Source: Mucilaginibacter ginsenosidivorax (GTDB taxonomy: Bacteria; Bacteroidota; Bacteroidia; Sphingobacteriales; Sphingobacteriaceae). From it: a DNA stretch of 64,000 nt. The notes below the pieces were generated by a model. The model was given only the letters and a program-made list of their open reading frames with translations, searched no databases and had not been told where the DNA came from. Shown here piece after piece: positions 7,736-16,225 of the stretch; the first letter of the stretch is position 1, and every line of letters begins with the position of its first letter. The stretch spans positions 124,001 through 188,000 of the forward strand of contig NZ_CP042437.1 in the NCBI RefSeq assembly GCF_007971525.1. The letters are read 5' to 3'. Made by a program: the position numbers and the translations under genes.

Positions 7736-8216
7736 AAATATAAAATATGCAGTTCAATATCGATGCAATATCAAATAGCAAGCAGGTAAAAAAATATTAA
7801 CATGTTATGTATTTTTTTACCCTCTTTTAAAAGCCGCTACCCAAAATGGGAATATATTCCTCAACTGTAGATCGAATTCAGCTATAATAACCTAAACGAA
7901 AGCTTTATTAACACCTTAATTAATAGCTAAAAGCCTTGTTAGCAAATAAAAGCATTATTGGTATGTGAGGTAAAATTTTTATATGTATTTTCGGTACAGT
8001 AATTGACTTAATGCCGACAAATTGATTACCTGCGTAAAGATTTTTAGGAAATTATACTAAAAACAAAACTCTTGTCATCATTTTAACGTACACCAGATTA
8101 CTTTGAAAACCATTAAAAATATAGGAATTTTAATACAATTAAAGCCCGGCCGTTGCCCTAAATCATTATTAGTTTATATGTTTTAACCGCTTTACCAGAT
8201 TCCCGAAATTAACCAT
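7736..8216. other. 481-bp divergent intergenic region upstream of the EPS/NRPS locus
   Basis: AT-rich DNA with no convincing reading frame between the LuxR-HTH gene (minus) and the response regulator (plus). It contains the nested palindrome at 7785-7821. A weak promoter-like pair sits near the plus-strand start: TTG at 8153-8155 and TATGTTTT at 8177-8184, with 21 nt between them. I see no riboswitch or repeat here. It is the only long control region before the 28-kb plus-strand cluster. Confidence 0.5.
7785..7821. promoter_or_regulatory. Nested palindrome, candidate operator
   Basis: GGTAAAAAAATA at 7785-7796 is exactly mirrored by 7810-7821. Almost concentric with it is a second perfect 10-bp palindrome, TAACATGTTA (7798-7807). 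It lies 50 bp upstream of the LuxR-HTH start and about 400 bp upstream of the response regulator. No gene ends here, so a terminator is unlikely despite the T-run. Confidence 0.5.
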
Positions 8217-8603
8217 ATGAAGAAAACGTTACTGATTGTCGATGACGATTTAAGCATACTAAAATTACTCAGTTTCATCCTTTCTAAAGATTATGATTGC
8301 GTTGTTAAAAACAACGGGATCGATGCATTTGGATGGCTTGAAGAAGGACATTTTCCCGACCTGATTCTTTCAGATCTTCAGATGCCCTATTTTGACGGGC
8401 AATCATTTGCCAAAAACGTTAAGATAAGTGGTTTTTACCGCGATATCCCGGTATTGTTATTGTCGGCAGCACATGACCTGGATGAGCAGGTAAGCAATAT
8501 GCCTTTCAAAATTGATGGCTATATGCATAAACCTTTCAAACCAACCGAACTAAAATCAGCAATTAACCAACTTCTACAAGTTTATGAATCATCAAACGTC
8601 TGA
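8217..8603 (+). CDS. Stand-alone CheY-like response regulator
   Basis: A 128-residue single receiver domain with all catalytic positions: acidic DDD at 9-11, phospho-acceptor Asp53 (LSDLQMP), Ser83 (LLLSAAHD) and Lys105 (YMHKPF). It has no output domain, so it must act by protein contact. It is the first gene of the exopolysaccharide cluster, and its last 20 bases overlap the sugar transferase gene, whose product starts with a receiver-like domain of its own. This suggests phosphorylation-controlled initiation of polysaccharide synthesis. No histidine kinase is nearby. Confidence 0.88.
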   Translation: MKKTLLIVDDDLSILKLLSFILSKDYDCVVKNNGIDAFGWLEEGHFPDLILSDLQMPYFDGQSFAKNVKISGFYRDIPVLLLSAAHDLDEQVSNMPFKIDGYMHKPFKPTELKSAINQLLQVYESSNV

Positions 8604-9669
8604 TTGGAACGAAAATTCCGGTTCGCACATCAGGATTGCCTATGCGGGGTTGGAATTAAAAGACCTTATATTAAAGGGCCTTAGCAATTTTAACATCATT
8701 TGTAATGATACCATCACTCAGCTTGATGTTTACCTTGGCGAGCAATCTATTTTAACGGTTCCGGATATCATCCTGATAGAGATTGATAAAGAAGGCAAAT
8801 GTTTTGCGCTGGTTGAATCAATAAAAAGAAGCTTTTTGCTTAACGGTTCTATCATCGTTTTGCTATCAACCCAAAATGATAAAAGCCTTAAACAAAAAGC
8901 CCTTCAATTAAGGGTACATGATTATTACAGCGTTCCTTTTTCTATTGATGATTTGCGCGAGAGGCTAAACTTCCTGGTAACATTTAAGCTGATAAAGCCA
9001 AAGTTGCTTGAGTTATCAAAAGAAGTTGATACAACTTACAAGATGCCTTTCGGAAAACGCATTATTGACCTGGTTATATCATGCTCAATGCTTTTTTTCC
9101 TGTCGCCAATTTACCTGCTTGTAGCCATTGCCATTAAATTAGATTCAAAAGGACCAATATTTTATAAAAGTAAAAGGGTTGGCACGGGATATAAGGTGTT
9201 TGATTTTTACAAGTTCAGATCGATGCGCACCGATGCCGACCAGCTATTGGCCAAACTATCTACCGAGAACAACCAATACGCTACGGAAGGCGGCGCCAGC
9301 AAAGCAGCATTTGTAAAAATCAAAAACGATCCGCGTATAACCAGGCTTGGCAATTTTTTACGCAACTCCAGTCTTGACGAGCTTCCGCAGCTTTTCAACA
9401 TCCTCAGGGGCGATATGTCTGTAGTAGGTAACCGTCCTTTGCCTGTTTACGAGGCCGAGATGCTGACATCTAACGAATGGTCGATGAGGTTCCTGGGCCC
9501 TGCTGGGCTTACCGGATTATGGCAGATAAGCAAACGTGGCAAAGAAGATATGTCTGAAAGAGAAAGAAAGAAATTGGATAACTTTTATGCTCAAAAGTAT
9601 TCTATTTGGTTAGATTTACGGATTATTGTAGGTACCGTACCGGCTCTCTTTCAAAAAGAAAAAGTATAA
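8584..9669 (+). CDS. Initiating sugar-phosphate transferase with receiver-like N-terminus
   Basis: 361 residues. Residues about 12-130 resemble a receiver domain, but the acceptor Asp position reads Glu (IILIEIDKEG), so it is probably not phosphorylated. Residues about 155-361 are a bacterial sugar transferase (WcaJ/WbaP-type polyprenyl-phosphate hexose-1-phosphate transferase): KRIIDLVISCSM, a membrane re-entrant helix, FYKFRSMR, SLDELPQLFNILRGDMS and AGLTGLWQISKRG. It should move a sugar phosphate onto undecaprenyl phosphate at the inner membrane, the first step of each repeat unit. It lacks the four-helix N-terminus of WcaJ. The start overlaps the response-regulator gene by 20 nt, so the two are translationally coupled. 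Confidence 0.88.
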   Translation: MNHQTSDWNENSGSHIRIAYAGLELKDLILKGLSNFNIICNDTITQLDVYLGEQSILTVPDIILIEIDKEGKCFALVESIKRSFLLNGSIIVLLSTQNDKSLKQKALQLRVHDYYSVPFSIDDLRERLNFLVTFKLIKPKLLELSKEVDTTYKMPFGKRIIDLVISCSMLFFLSPIYLLVAIAIKLDSKGPIFYKSKRVGTGYKVFDFYKFRSMRTDADQLLAKLSTENNQYATEGGASKAAFVKIKNDPRITRLGNFLRNSSLDELPQLFNILRGDMSVVGNRPLPVYEAEMLTSNEWSMRFLGPAGLTGLWQISKRGKEDMSERERKKLDNFYAQKYSIWLDLRIIVGTVPALFQKEKV

Positions 9670-9673
9670 ATTA

Positions 9674-10354
9674 ATGAACAGAAATATAGTAGTTGCTTGC
9701 TTTTTGTTAACCATCACGCTGTTTTCCAGGCAGGTATGCGCCCAGGAAACTTTTATAAACACCGTAAATACGGCATACCTGGATAAGCTTATAGCTACAG
9801 CTAAAAAGAATTATCCGGAGGTTAAAATAAGGCAAAGCCAGGTTAGGGCAGCCCACAGCAACTACAATGCAACCAAATTTGCGTGGCTCGACGGGCTTAC
9901 GGCATCGTACATTTATAGTCCGCAAAATTTGGTTAACCAGGCACAACCTACTATTTTTAAAGGCTACCAGCTGGCTATTACTTTAAGCATCGGGCAATTA
10001 CTTAAAAACCCATCGGTAACCAGCGCTGCTAACGAAACCTATAAAATAGCACAATACCAACAGGCAGAATATATGCTTACCCTGGAAGCCCAGGTCAGAA
10101 AGTTTTATTATGCTTATTTACAGGCAATGGCCGAGCTAAGGCTTCGTTCCGGCGCAGTAAGCGATGCAGGTGCAGCTGTTAAACAGCTTAAATATGCATT
10201 TCAAAAAGGAGAAACCACTTTTCAGATTTATAACGAACAATTGAACAGTTATTACAACCAAAATTCGTTTATGCTACAGGCCGAGCTGGCAACCTGGACA
10301 GCTAAAACAAACCTGGAAGAACTATTAGGAATTAAACTGGAAGATATAAAGTAA
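9674..10354 (+). CDS. Short TolC-like outer-membrane factor protein
   Basis: 226 residues with a signal peptide (cleavage after about residue 24, VCAQ). The rest is long helices with an OEP-like segment: AYLDKLIATAKKNYPEVK, then VRAAHSNYNATK, and a C-terminal helix ending TNLEELLGIKLEDIK. A full TolC has two such repeats and over 400 residues; this has about one. It lies 4 bp after the sugar transferase and 3 bp before the Wzc-like gene. No Wza-type export lipoprotein is present, so it may be the outer-membrane part of the polysaccharide exporter. No RND or ABC pump partner is adjacent. Confidence 0.7.
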   Translation: MNRNIVVACFLLTITLFSRQVCAQETFINTVNTAYLDKLIATAKKNYPEVKIRQSQVRAAHSNYNATKFAWLDGLTASYIYSPQNLVNQAQPTIFKGYQLAITLSIGQLLKNPSVTSAANETYKIAQYQQAEYMLTLEAQVRKFYYAYLQAMAELRLRSGAVSDAGAAVKQLKYAFQKGETTFQIYNEQLNSYYNQNSFMLQAELATWTAKTNLEELLGIKLEDIK

Positions 10355-10357
10355 AAG

Positions 10358-12517
10358 ATGGAGTTAGGATTTTTTTTTAAGTTATTAAAAAAATACAAAT
10401 TAGTACTCATTTTTATACCCATTATAACAGGTGTAGCTACTTTTTTTGCGGTTAAAAGACTGCCGGATACCTATGTTTCGCATGCTCAAATTGCTACCGG
10501 TATAGTTGATGCATCGCGTCACCTGCTGGATAAAGACGCTAACAATAGCCAGCAGGCACAGCAGGCATTCAGCGAGTTTAGCAACCTCATGGCTATCATG
10601 AAGCTAAAAAAGATAGTTAGCCAGGTTTCCTATTCGCTAATTATACATGACCTCCAATACCCCGCCTATCCGTATAGCAAACCAAGTAAAATGCTGGCTG
10701 ATATGGCCGAATACCAACGGGATGCCGCATTAAAGCTTTTTCAATATAAGTTTAATCATCTTGAGCCGCTTTTGCTTTATAACAAGCAGGAGAAAACTTT
10801 GAACGATCTGCTGCATTCCATGCGATATGATGATGCATCGTTGCGTAAAGACCTTGTAATTTACCGGGACGACGAAAGCGATTTTATATCGGTTAGCTAT
10901 GATTCGGCCAACCCACAATTATCTGCAGATGTGGTTAATATATTGTGTACGCAATTTATTAACTACTATAGTCAAACCGTAAAGAAAAACGAATCAAACG
11001 CGGTTACATTTTTATCCGACCTGTTGGTTCAAAAAAGAAACGCGTTGCGCGATAAAACAGCACAGCTGCAGAAATACAAGATAGATAACGGCATTTTAAA
11101 CCTTGAGGAGCAGTCGCGGGCTATTTTTGGCCAGATACTAAGTTACAGCGACAAAAAGCAGGAGGCCGAAAAAGAAATAGCCGCATACGATGGAACATTA
11201 AAAACGCTTGACAGTAAATTTGCGCCGGCCGACAGGCAATATTTTGAGTCGGTATCGAGCAAAATTAACCAAACTATTACGGCAACGCAGGATGAGCTTC
11301 ACCTCATCCAAAATAAGTATATCCGCAGCAATTACGATCCTAAGTATAAACCAGCCCTTGATTCAATTCAAAAATCATTATCGTCACAAATCAACTTATC
11401 ATCAGATCAATATATTACCAACCCGCTTACGCACAAAGACGACCTGGTTAAGCAAAAACTAACACTTGAAGTGACACGCGACCTGGCTAAATACAGCGTA
11501 CAATCCATAAACGCAGCATTATCAGACCTTAACGCCAAATTTGCGCGCCTGGTGCCGTTTGATGCCAAAGTAAAAACCTTTGATTTTGATATAAATATAG
11601 CCAGCCAGGAATACCTTGATGTTTTAAATAAATACAACTCAACCAACCTTAAATCAAACTTTAGCATCGAGCTTATCCAGGTGGAAAAAGCCGAACCTGA
11701 AGCGCCGGAACCATCCAAAAAAATGCTGCTGATAGTAATTAGCGTTGTGGTAATGTTTTTTGTTTGCGTGTTTGTGCTATTCGTTTTGTTTTACCTTGAT
11801 AATACGATAAAAGAACCTGCCGAGCTTGTTAACAAAACCCAGCTGCCTTTATTGGGCTACCTGAACCGGATTCCGGGTACCGATCTTGATATCAGAAAAC
11901 TTTGGGATATTGAAAACCGGGATAAAATGCAGCAATATAAAGACCTGCTACGATCTGTCAGGTTTGAAATTGACCAGGAATTGCGTGGAGAAAAAATAAT
12001 TGCGGTTACAAGCATCAGCCCGCATGAAGGCAAAACACTTTTTGCCACAAGCCTGGCCTACTCCTATGCCATGATCAATAAAAAAGTTTTACTGATTGAT
12101 GGTAACTTCGAACGGCCTGATTTAACAAATGCTGTACGCCCTAACTTGTTTTTAGAGGATTATTTTAAAAATACCCCGCTGTACAACGTAGATGTAAATA
12201 GTAGTACCGCCACTACGTTGGGAAACCATGGCAATGACATAACCTTATTGGAAATTGCGGATGAGGCGTTCATAAAAAACCGTTTCGACGATTTAAAATC
12301 AAAATACGATATTGTTATTATTGATACCGCCCCTTTAACAGCCTTGAATAAATCAAAAGAGTGGTTGCTTTTCGCCGATAAAACTGTAGCCGTTTTTGAG
12401 GCCAATAAAGAATTAACAAATGCCCAAAAGCAATTTGTTGTATTTTTAAAAACGCTCGGAAGCAAATTTGGAGGTTGGGTATTAAATAAAACAACTGTTA
12501 GCAAAAAGCGAAAATAG
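10358..12517 (+). CDS. Wzc-like polysaccharide co-polymerase with degenerate BY-kinase domain
   Basis: 719 residues. Wzz-type domain: TM1 near 13-33, a long periplasmic helical region (about 35-450) and TM2 near 455-480. A cytoplasmic BY-kinase-like domain covers about 520-719. The P-loop is present but altered (SPHEGKT, Lys559). The Walker A' motif expected as DxDxR reads DGNFE, Walker B reads DIVIIDTAP, and the tail (KTTVSKKRK) has no Tyr cluster. It may set chain length while being a weak or dead kinase. In Wzx/Wzy systems such proteins control polymer length and couple to the export channel. It sits 3 bp after the TolC-like gene. Confidence 0.85.
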   Translation: MELGFFFKLLKKYKLVLIFIPIITGVATFFAVKRLPDTYVSHAQIATGIVDASRHLLDKDANNSQQAQQAFSEFSNLMAIMKLKKIVSQVSYSLIIHDLQYPAYPYSKPSKMLADMAEYQRDAALKLFQYKFNHLEPLLLYNKQEKTLNDLLHSMRYDDASLRKDLVIYRDDESDFISVSYDSANPQLSADVVNILCTQFINYYSQTVKKNESNAVTFLSDLLVQKRNALRDKTAQLQKYKIDNGILNLEEQSRAIFGQILSYSDKKQEAEKEIAAYDGTLKTLDSKFAPADRQYFESVSSKINQTITATQDELHLIQNKYIRSNYDPKYKPALDSIQKSLSSQINLSSDQYITNPLTHKDDLVKQKLTLEVTRDLAKYSVQSINAALSDLNAKFARLVPFDAKVKTFDFDINIASQEYLDVLNKYNSTNLKSNFSIELIQVEKAEPEAPEPSKKMLLIVISVVVMFFVCVFVLFVLFYLDNTIKEPAELVNKTQLPLLGYLNRIPGTDLDIRKLWDIENRDKMQQYKDLLRSVRFEIDQELRGEKIIAVTSISPHEGKTLFATSLAYSYAMINKKVLLIDGNFERPDLTNAVRPNLFLEDYFKNTPLYNVDVNSSTATTLGNHGNDITLLEIADEAFIKNRFDDLKSKYDIVIIDTAPLTALNKSKEWLLFADKTVAVFEANKELTNAQKQFVVFLKTLGSKFGGWVLNKTTVSKKRK

Positions 12518-12575
12518 GCCGCACCGGCACTTAACATGTCTATTTATTTTAACCAGGGTATTTAGCATTAGTATT

Positions 12576-12713
12576 ATGAGGATAGACCCTATTGAAGCAA
12601 AACCAGATCCATTTAAAGATTTAACCCCACTGCAAAACAGATCTCGTAAGGCTGCCATTACAATAGCTTTCATCGGTGTTTTTGTATGGGTAATTAAAAT
12701 TTTGTTTTTGTAA
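12576..12713 (+). CDS. Small single-span membrane protein, 45 aa
   Basis: A short frame with ATG at 12576 and TAA at 12711 encodes MRIDPIEAKPDPF..., then a basic stretch (QNRSRKAA) and one hydrophobic helix (ITIAFIGVFVWVIKILFL) at the C-terminus. It sits between the Wzc-like and Wzy-like genes on the same strand, 58 bp after the former and 18 bp before the latter. The charge pattern (basic just before the helix) favours N-terminus inside. The tidy fit in the operon and tail-anchored layout support a real gene, perhaps a small partner of the export machinery. No homologue known to me. Confidence 0.5.
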   Translation: MRIDPIEAKPDPFKDLTPLQNRSRKAAITIAFIGVFVWVIKILFL

Positions 12714-12731
12714 CCCCTTTAGCTATCGCCA

Positions 12732-14243
12732 ATGCAGCGTGAGATAACCGACTACACTAAAGTGAACGAAACTTTTGGAAAAAAAATACTTCTCCAAAAG
12801 CTTTCAAACCCTTTAGTGCTCGTTTTTTTAGCGCTTGTGGCTTTATTTATCAGTGTTGTAGTTTATAAACTTGGTATAATTGGCGCAGGTGGTATTATAG
12901 TAATTATAATAGGCTTACCTGCTTTAGCCGGTATTGTAGCCTACCCCAAATTTGGCATAACCGTACTGATAGTAGTTTCGTTTTTTATCAATTATGTCTC
13001 GGAATTTTTACCAGAACAGGTACCAATAGGCACACTGCTTGATGCCATAACCTATTTGTTGATTTTAGGCTTTTTTATTAAGCAAAAAAGCGAAAACAAC
13101 TGGAGTTATTTTAAAAATCCCATCAGTGTATTAATTATCATTTGGCTGGCCTATAACATGGTGGAGGTAGCTAATCCCGCTGCATCGTCGGTACTGGCCT
13201 GGGTTTATACGGTACGTACAGTTGGCTTTATTATGCTGATGTACTTTGTATTTGTTTATCACATCCGTACGGTTGGCTTTATAAAATACTTATTGAAACT
13301 TTGGCTGCTGCTTGATGTCATTGCCGCAATTTCGGCTTTTCAACAGGAAAATTTCGGTTTTTTGCCTTTCGAAAAAAAGTGGCTGTACTCTGATCCTCTC
13401 CGGGTGGGTTTATTATTTATCAATGGGCACATGCGCAAATTTGGTATTTTTTCAGATCCCGTTACCTTTTCATACAATATGGTTATTGGTTCTTTGCTTT
13501 GCATAGCGCTCATGATGACAAACATTACTATTCGCAAAAAGATAATTTTGGGATGCATAGCCATGTTTTTTCTTACTGTTATGCTTTATTCAGGAACCAG
13601 GGCGGCTTATGTATTGCTGCCCGCCTCGTTGGTTATCTTAGCTGTACTTAATTTTAACCGAAAGGTGCTTATCGGAACCCTAATTGCAGGTTTCATGCTG
13701 GCTGTTTTAATAGTAATGCCCACATCAAATCCCTCAATCAAAAGGTTTCAAACAGCGTTCAGCCCTTCAGACGATCCCTCTTATAACGTACGGGCCGAAA
13801 ATCAAAAAAAAATAAAACCGTTTATATTATCGCACCCCATAGGCGGAGGCCTTGGTTCGGTAGGCGTTTGGGGCAGGCGTTTTGCTCCCAACTCTATGCT
13901 GGCTAAATTTCCGCCCGATAGTGGCTACGTGCGCGTAGCGGTAGAAATGGGCTGGATAGGGCTAATATTGTTTTGTACCCTATTTTTTGTAGTTCTGAAA
14001 AACGGCATTAATTTCTTTTTTCTTATCAAAAACCCGCGGCTCAAAAACTACTGTATGGCCATGATATTGGTAATATTTGCTTTCAATATTGGCAACTTTC
14101 CGCAACAGGCCATTGTGCAATACCCATCTAACATTATTTTTTATTTATCCATAGCCATTATTGTAGCCTGCCGCAGATTGGATCTTGAAGAACAACAAAC
14201 ATTGATGGACGGCGATAAAACAACATTAACAGAAATGAATTAG
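12732..14243 (+). CDS. Wzy-like polysaccharide polymerase / O-antigen ligase family protein
   Basis: 503 residues with about 11-12 membrane helices and one large loop near residues 340-400, as in Wzy and WaaL families. The conserved region at the loop end reads HPIGGGLGSVG, then PDSGYVRVAVEMGWIGL, matching the O-antigen ligase-like (Wzy_C) signature. It should join lipid-linked repeat units into polymer on the periplasmic face of the inner membrane. It ends 3 bp before the acyltransferase gene and lies in the same operon as the Wzx flippase. Polymerase is preferred over ligase because of the Wzx/Wzc context. Confidence 0.82.
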   Translation: MQREITDYTKVNETFGKKILLQKLSNPLVLVFLALVALFISVVVYKLGIIGAGGIIVIIIGLPALAGIVAYPKFGITVLIVVSFFINYVSEFLPEQVPIGTLLDAITYLLILGFFIKQKSENNWSYFKNPISVLIIIWLAYNMVEVANPAASSVLAWVYTVRTVGFIMLMYFVFVYHIRTVGFIKYLLKLWLLLDVIAAISAFQQENFGFLPFEKKWLYSDPLRVGLLFINGHMRKFGIFSDPVTFSYNMVIGSLLCIALMMTNITIRKKIILGCIAMFFLTVMLYSGTRAAYVLLPASLVILAVLNFNRKVLIGTLIAGFMLAVLIVMPTSNPSIKRFQTAFSPSDDPSYNVRAENQKKIKPFILSHPIGGGLGSVGVWGRRFAPNSMLAKFPPDSGYVRVAVEMGWIGLILFCTLFFVVLKNGINFFFLIKNPRLKNYCMAMILVIFAFNIGNFPQQAIVQYPSNIIFYLSIAIIVACRRLDLEEQQTLMDGDKTTLTEMN

Positions 14244-14246
14244 GCC

Positions 14247-14861
14247 ATGTCAATAGCAGCAAACATAAAATCAAACCCGGCATTAAAAAAGTTAGTTCAC
14301 TGGATGCTGATACCTCCCGGCGAATCGAGGCCCAGGCGCTGGGTGCGTTGGTTTATTACCCCGTTTTATTATCCGCGGGGTAAAGGTGCAGTTGTACGGT
14401 ATTATGCGCGGCTGGATATTTACCCGTTTAACAAATTCACATTAGGCAGTAAAAGTATTATTGAAGATTTTGCCACTATCAATAACGGTGTTGGCGATGT
14501 TATTATAGGCAATAATTGTGGCATAGGTATTGGCAATGTGTTAATTGGGCCGGTAACCCTGGGTAATTATGTAATGCTGGCACAAAATATAGTTATATCG
14601 GGACTCAATCACGGATATGAGGACGTAACCCTGCCCCCCAGGGTACAAAAAGTAGTAACTAAACAAATCATCATTAATGACAATGTATGGATTGGCGCCA
14701 ACTGCGTAGTTACGGCAGGTGTAACAATTGGCAAGCATGCTGTTATTGGCGCAGGCAGCGTTGTAACAAAAAACATCCCCGATTATTCAGTTGCCGTTGG
14801 CAACCCGGCCAGGGTAATTAAAAAGTACAATTTCACAACAAATAGCTGGGAAAAGGCGTAA
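14247..14861 (+). CDS. Hexapeptide-repeat (LbH) O-acetyltransferase
   Basis: 204 residues. The C-terminal two-thirds carry the isoleucine-patch left-handed beta-helix repeats (VIIGNNCGIGIGNVLIGPV; IGANCVVTAGVTIGKHAVIGAGSVV) and end in the usual IPDYSVAVGNPARVIKKY tail. The loop with SGLNHGYED carries the likely catalytic His. Relatives (WcaF, maltose O-acetyltransferase group) transfer acetyl from acetyl-CoA to a sugar. Here the substrate is probably a sugar of the repeat unit. It fits between wzy and wzx with gaps of 3 and 11 bp. Confidence 0.85.
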   Translation: MSIAANIKSNPALKKLVHWMLIPPGESRPRRWVRWFITPFYYPRGKGAVVRYYARLDIYPFNKFTLGSKSIIEDFATINNGVGDVIIGNNCGIGIGNVLIGPVTLGNYVMLAQNIVISGLNHGYEDVTLPPRVQKVVTKQIIINDNVWIGANCVVTAGVTIGKHAVIGAGSVVTKNIPDYSVAVGNPARVIKKYNFTTNSWEKA

Positions 14862-14872
14862 CAAAGCAAACC

Positions 14873-16222
14873 ATGCCATTTATACAAAAGCTCATTAATA
14901 AGCACACTATTTCATTAGCAAGTAACGCTATTATGCCGGTATTAGGCATGGCCATATTAGCATTAATGGCGCGCTACCTGGTTACGCCGGGCGATTTTGG
15001 CGATTATATTTTTTTCCTGGTTTTGTTTACCCTGGCCGATACTTTCAGGACCGGTTTCCTGCAAACGGCACTTATAAAATACTATGCCGGAACTTCGCCC
15101 GAAAGATCGGCAAACGTAGCCGGCTCTGCATGGTGCGTTGGCTTAATGATTATATTGGGTTTTGCAATCGGCAATTTGATTGTGTACTTGTTTTGCTTCG
15201 GCGCCAGCCAAAATATGATGATGATATTAAAATGGTTTAGTATCATTTTTCTGTCGACCCTTCCAACCGCTATTGCAGGTTGGATACTACAAGCCGAAGA
15301 GCGTTTTGATAAATTATTCCTGGTGCAGCTTATTAACCAGGGAGGCTTTTTTGTATTTATCCTGTTACTTATTATTTTACACCGGGCAACCTTTCAAAAC
15401 GTTATTTATTGTTACTTTTTAAATAACCTCATCAGCAGTATTGTTACTACTTCGTTGGGATGGTCGAGAATAAAAACCATTGGCAGCAAAAGCTGGTCAT
15501 CAATAAAGGAACTGGCACATTTTGGCAAATTTAGCGTGGGCACCTCTATCAGTTCGTACCTTTTGCGCAGTTCAGATACTTTTATCATCAAAATGATGTT
15601 TCCATCTTCACTGCTGGGGGTTTATTACATCCCCCAAAGGCTCATGGAAATTTTCGAAATTCCCCTAAGGGCGTTTATTGCTACAGCGCTCCCCACAATG
15701 TCGGCGGCTGTTCATCGTGACGATAAAAAGTACGTATCATACATCATGAAAAAATATGCCGGTATGCTTACCATAGCCCTCATTCCGGTAGCTATTGGCG
15801 CTTTTTTACTGGCCGACCTGGTGATAGGCTTATTATTCGGCAAAACCTATCAGCATTCAGATGCAGGTAATATTTTCCGGATATTTATGTGCTTTGTAAT
15901 GTTATTGCCTATTGATCGTTTTTTTGGCATAACCCTGGACATCATTGGTAAACCGCAGCTAAACATGGTTAAAGTATTTATTATGCTTACGGTAAATGTT
16001 ATTGGTGATTTTGCAGGTATATTTATTTTTCATAACTTATATGGCGTTGCCATCGCCTCTATATTTACGTTTTTTTCGGGGGCCATATTTGGCTATTGGT
16101 CTTTAAAAAAACACCTCAATTTCTCGGTAAAAGACATTTTTTACCTGGGTTATATTGAGTTAACGGAGCTTATTACAATGCTTTATAATAAAGTAAGAAA
16201 AAAAGAAACCGGGCAGTTTTAA
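14873..16222 (+). CDS. Wzx-like oligosaccharide flippase
   Basis: 449 residues with 12 or more hydrophobic helices along the whole length, as in the MATE/MOP polysaccharide flippase family. An early SNAIMPVLGMAILALMARYL and the helix-loop around YYIPQRLMEIFEIPLRAFIATALPTMS are typical. It should flip the finished undecaprenyl-linked repeat unit across the inner membrane. It is the only flippase in the cluster, so any peptide attached to the repeat unit would have to pass through it. It lies 3 bp before a glycosyltransferase gene. Confidence 0.85.
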   Translation: MPFIQKLINKHTISLASNAIMPVLGMAILALMARYLVTPGDFGDYIFFLVLFTLADTFRTGFLQTALIKYYAGTSPERSANVAGSAWCVGLMIILGFAIGNLIVYLFCFGASQNMMMILKWFSIIFLSTLPTAIAGWILQAEERFDKLFLVQLINQGGFFVFILLLIILHRATFQNVIYCYFLNNLISSIVTTSLGWSRIKTIGSKSWSSIKELAHFGKFSVGTSISSYLLRSSDTFIIKMMFPSSLLGVYYIPQRLMEIFEIPLRAFIATALPTMSAAVHRDDKKYVSYIMKKYAGMLTIALIPVAIGAFLLADLVIGLLFGKTYQHSDAGNIFRIFMCFVMLLPIDRFFGITLDIIGKPQLNMVKVFIMLTVNVIGDFAGIFIFHNLYGVAIASIFTFFSGAIFGYWSLKKHLNFSVKDIFYLGYIELTELITMLYNKVRKKETGQF

Positions 16223-16225
16223 TAT

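Noticed and set aside
9674..10354. TolC of a drug efflux pump
   Set aside because: No membrane-fusion, RND or ABC partner is adjacent; it is tightly packed between sugar transferase and Wzc-like genes and is half the usual length.
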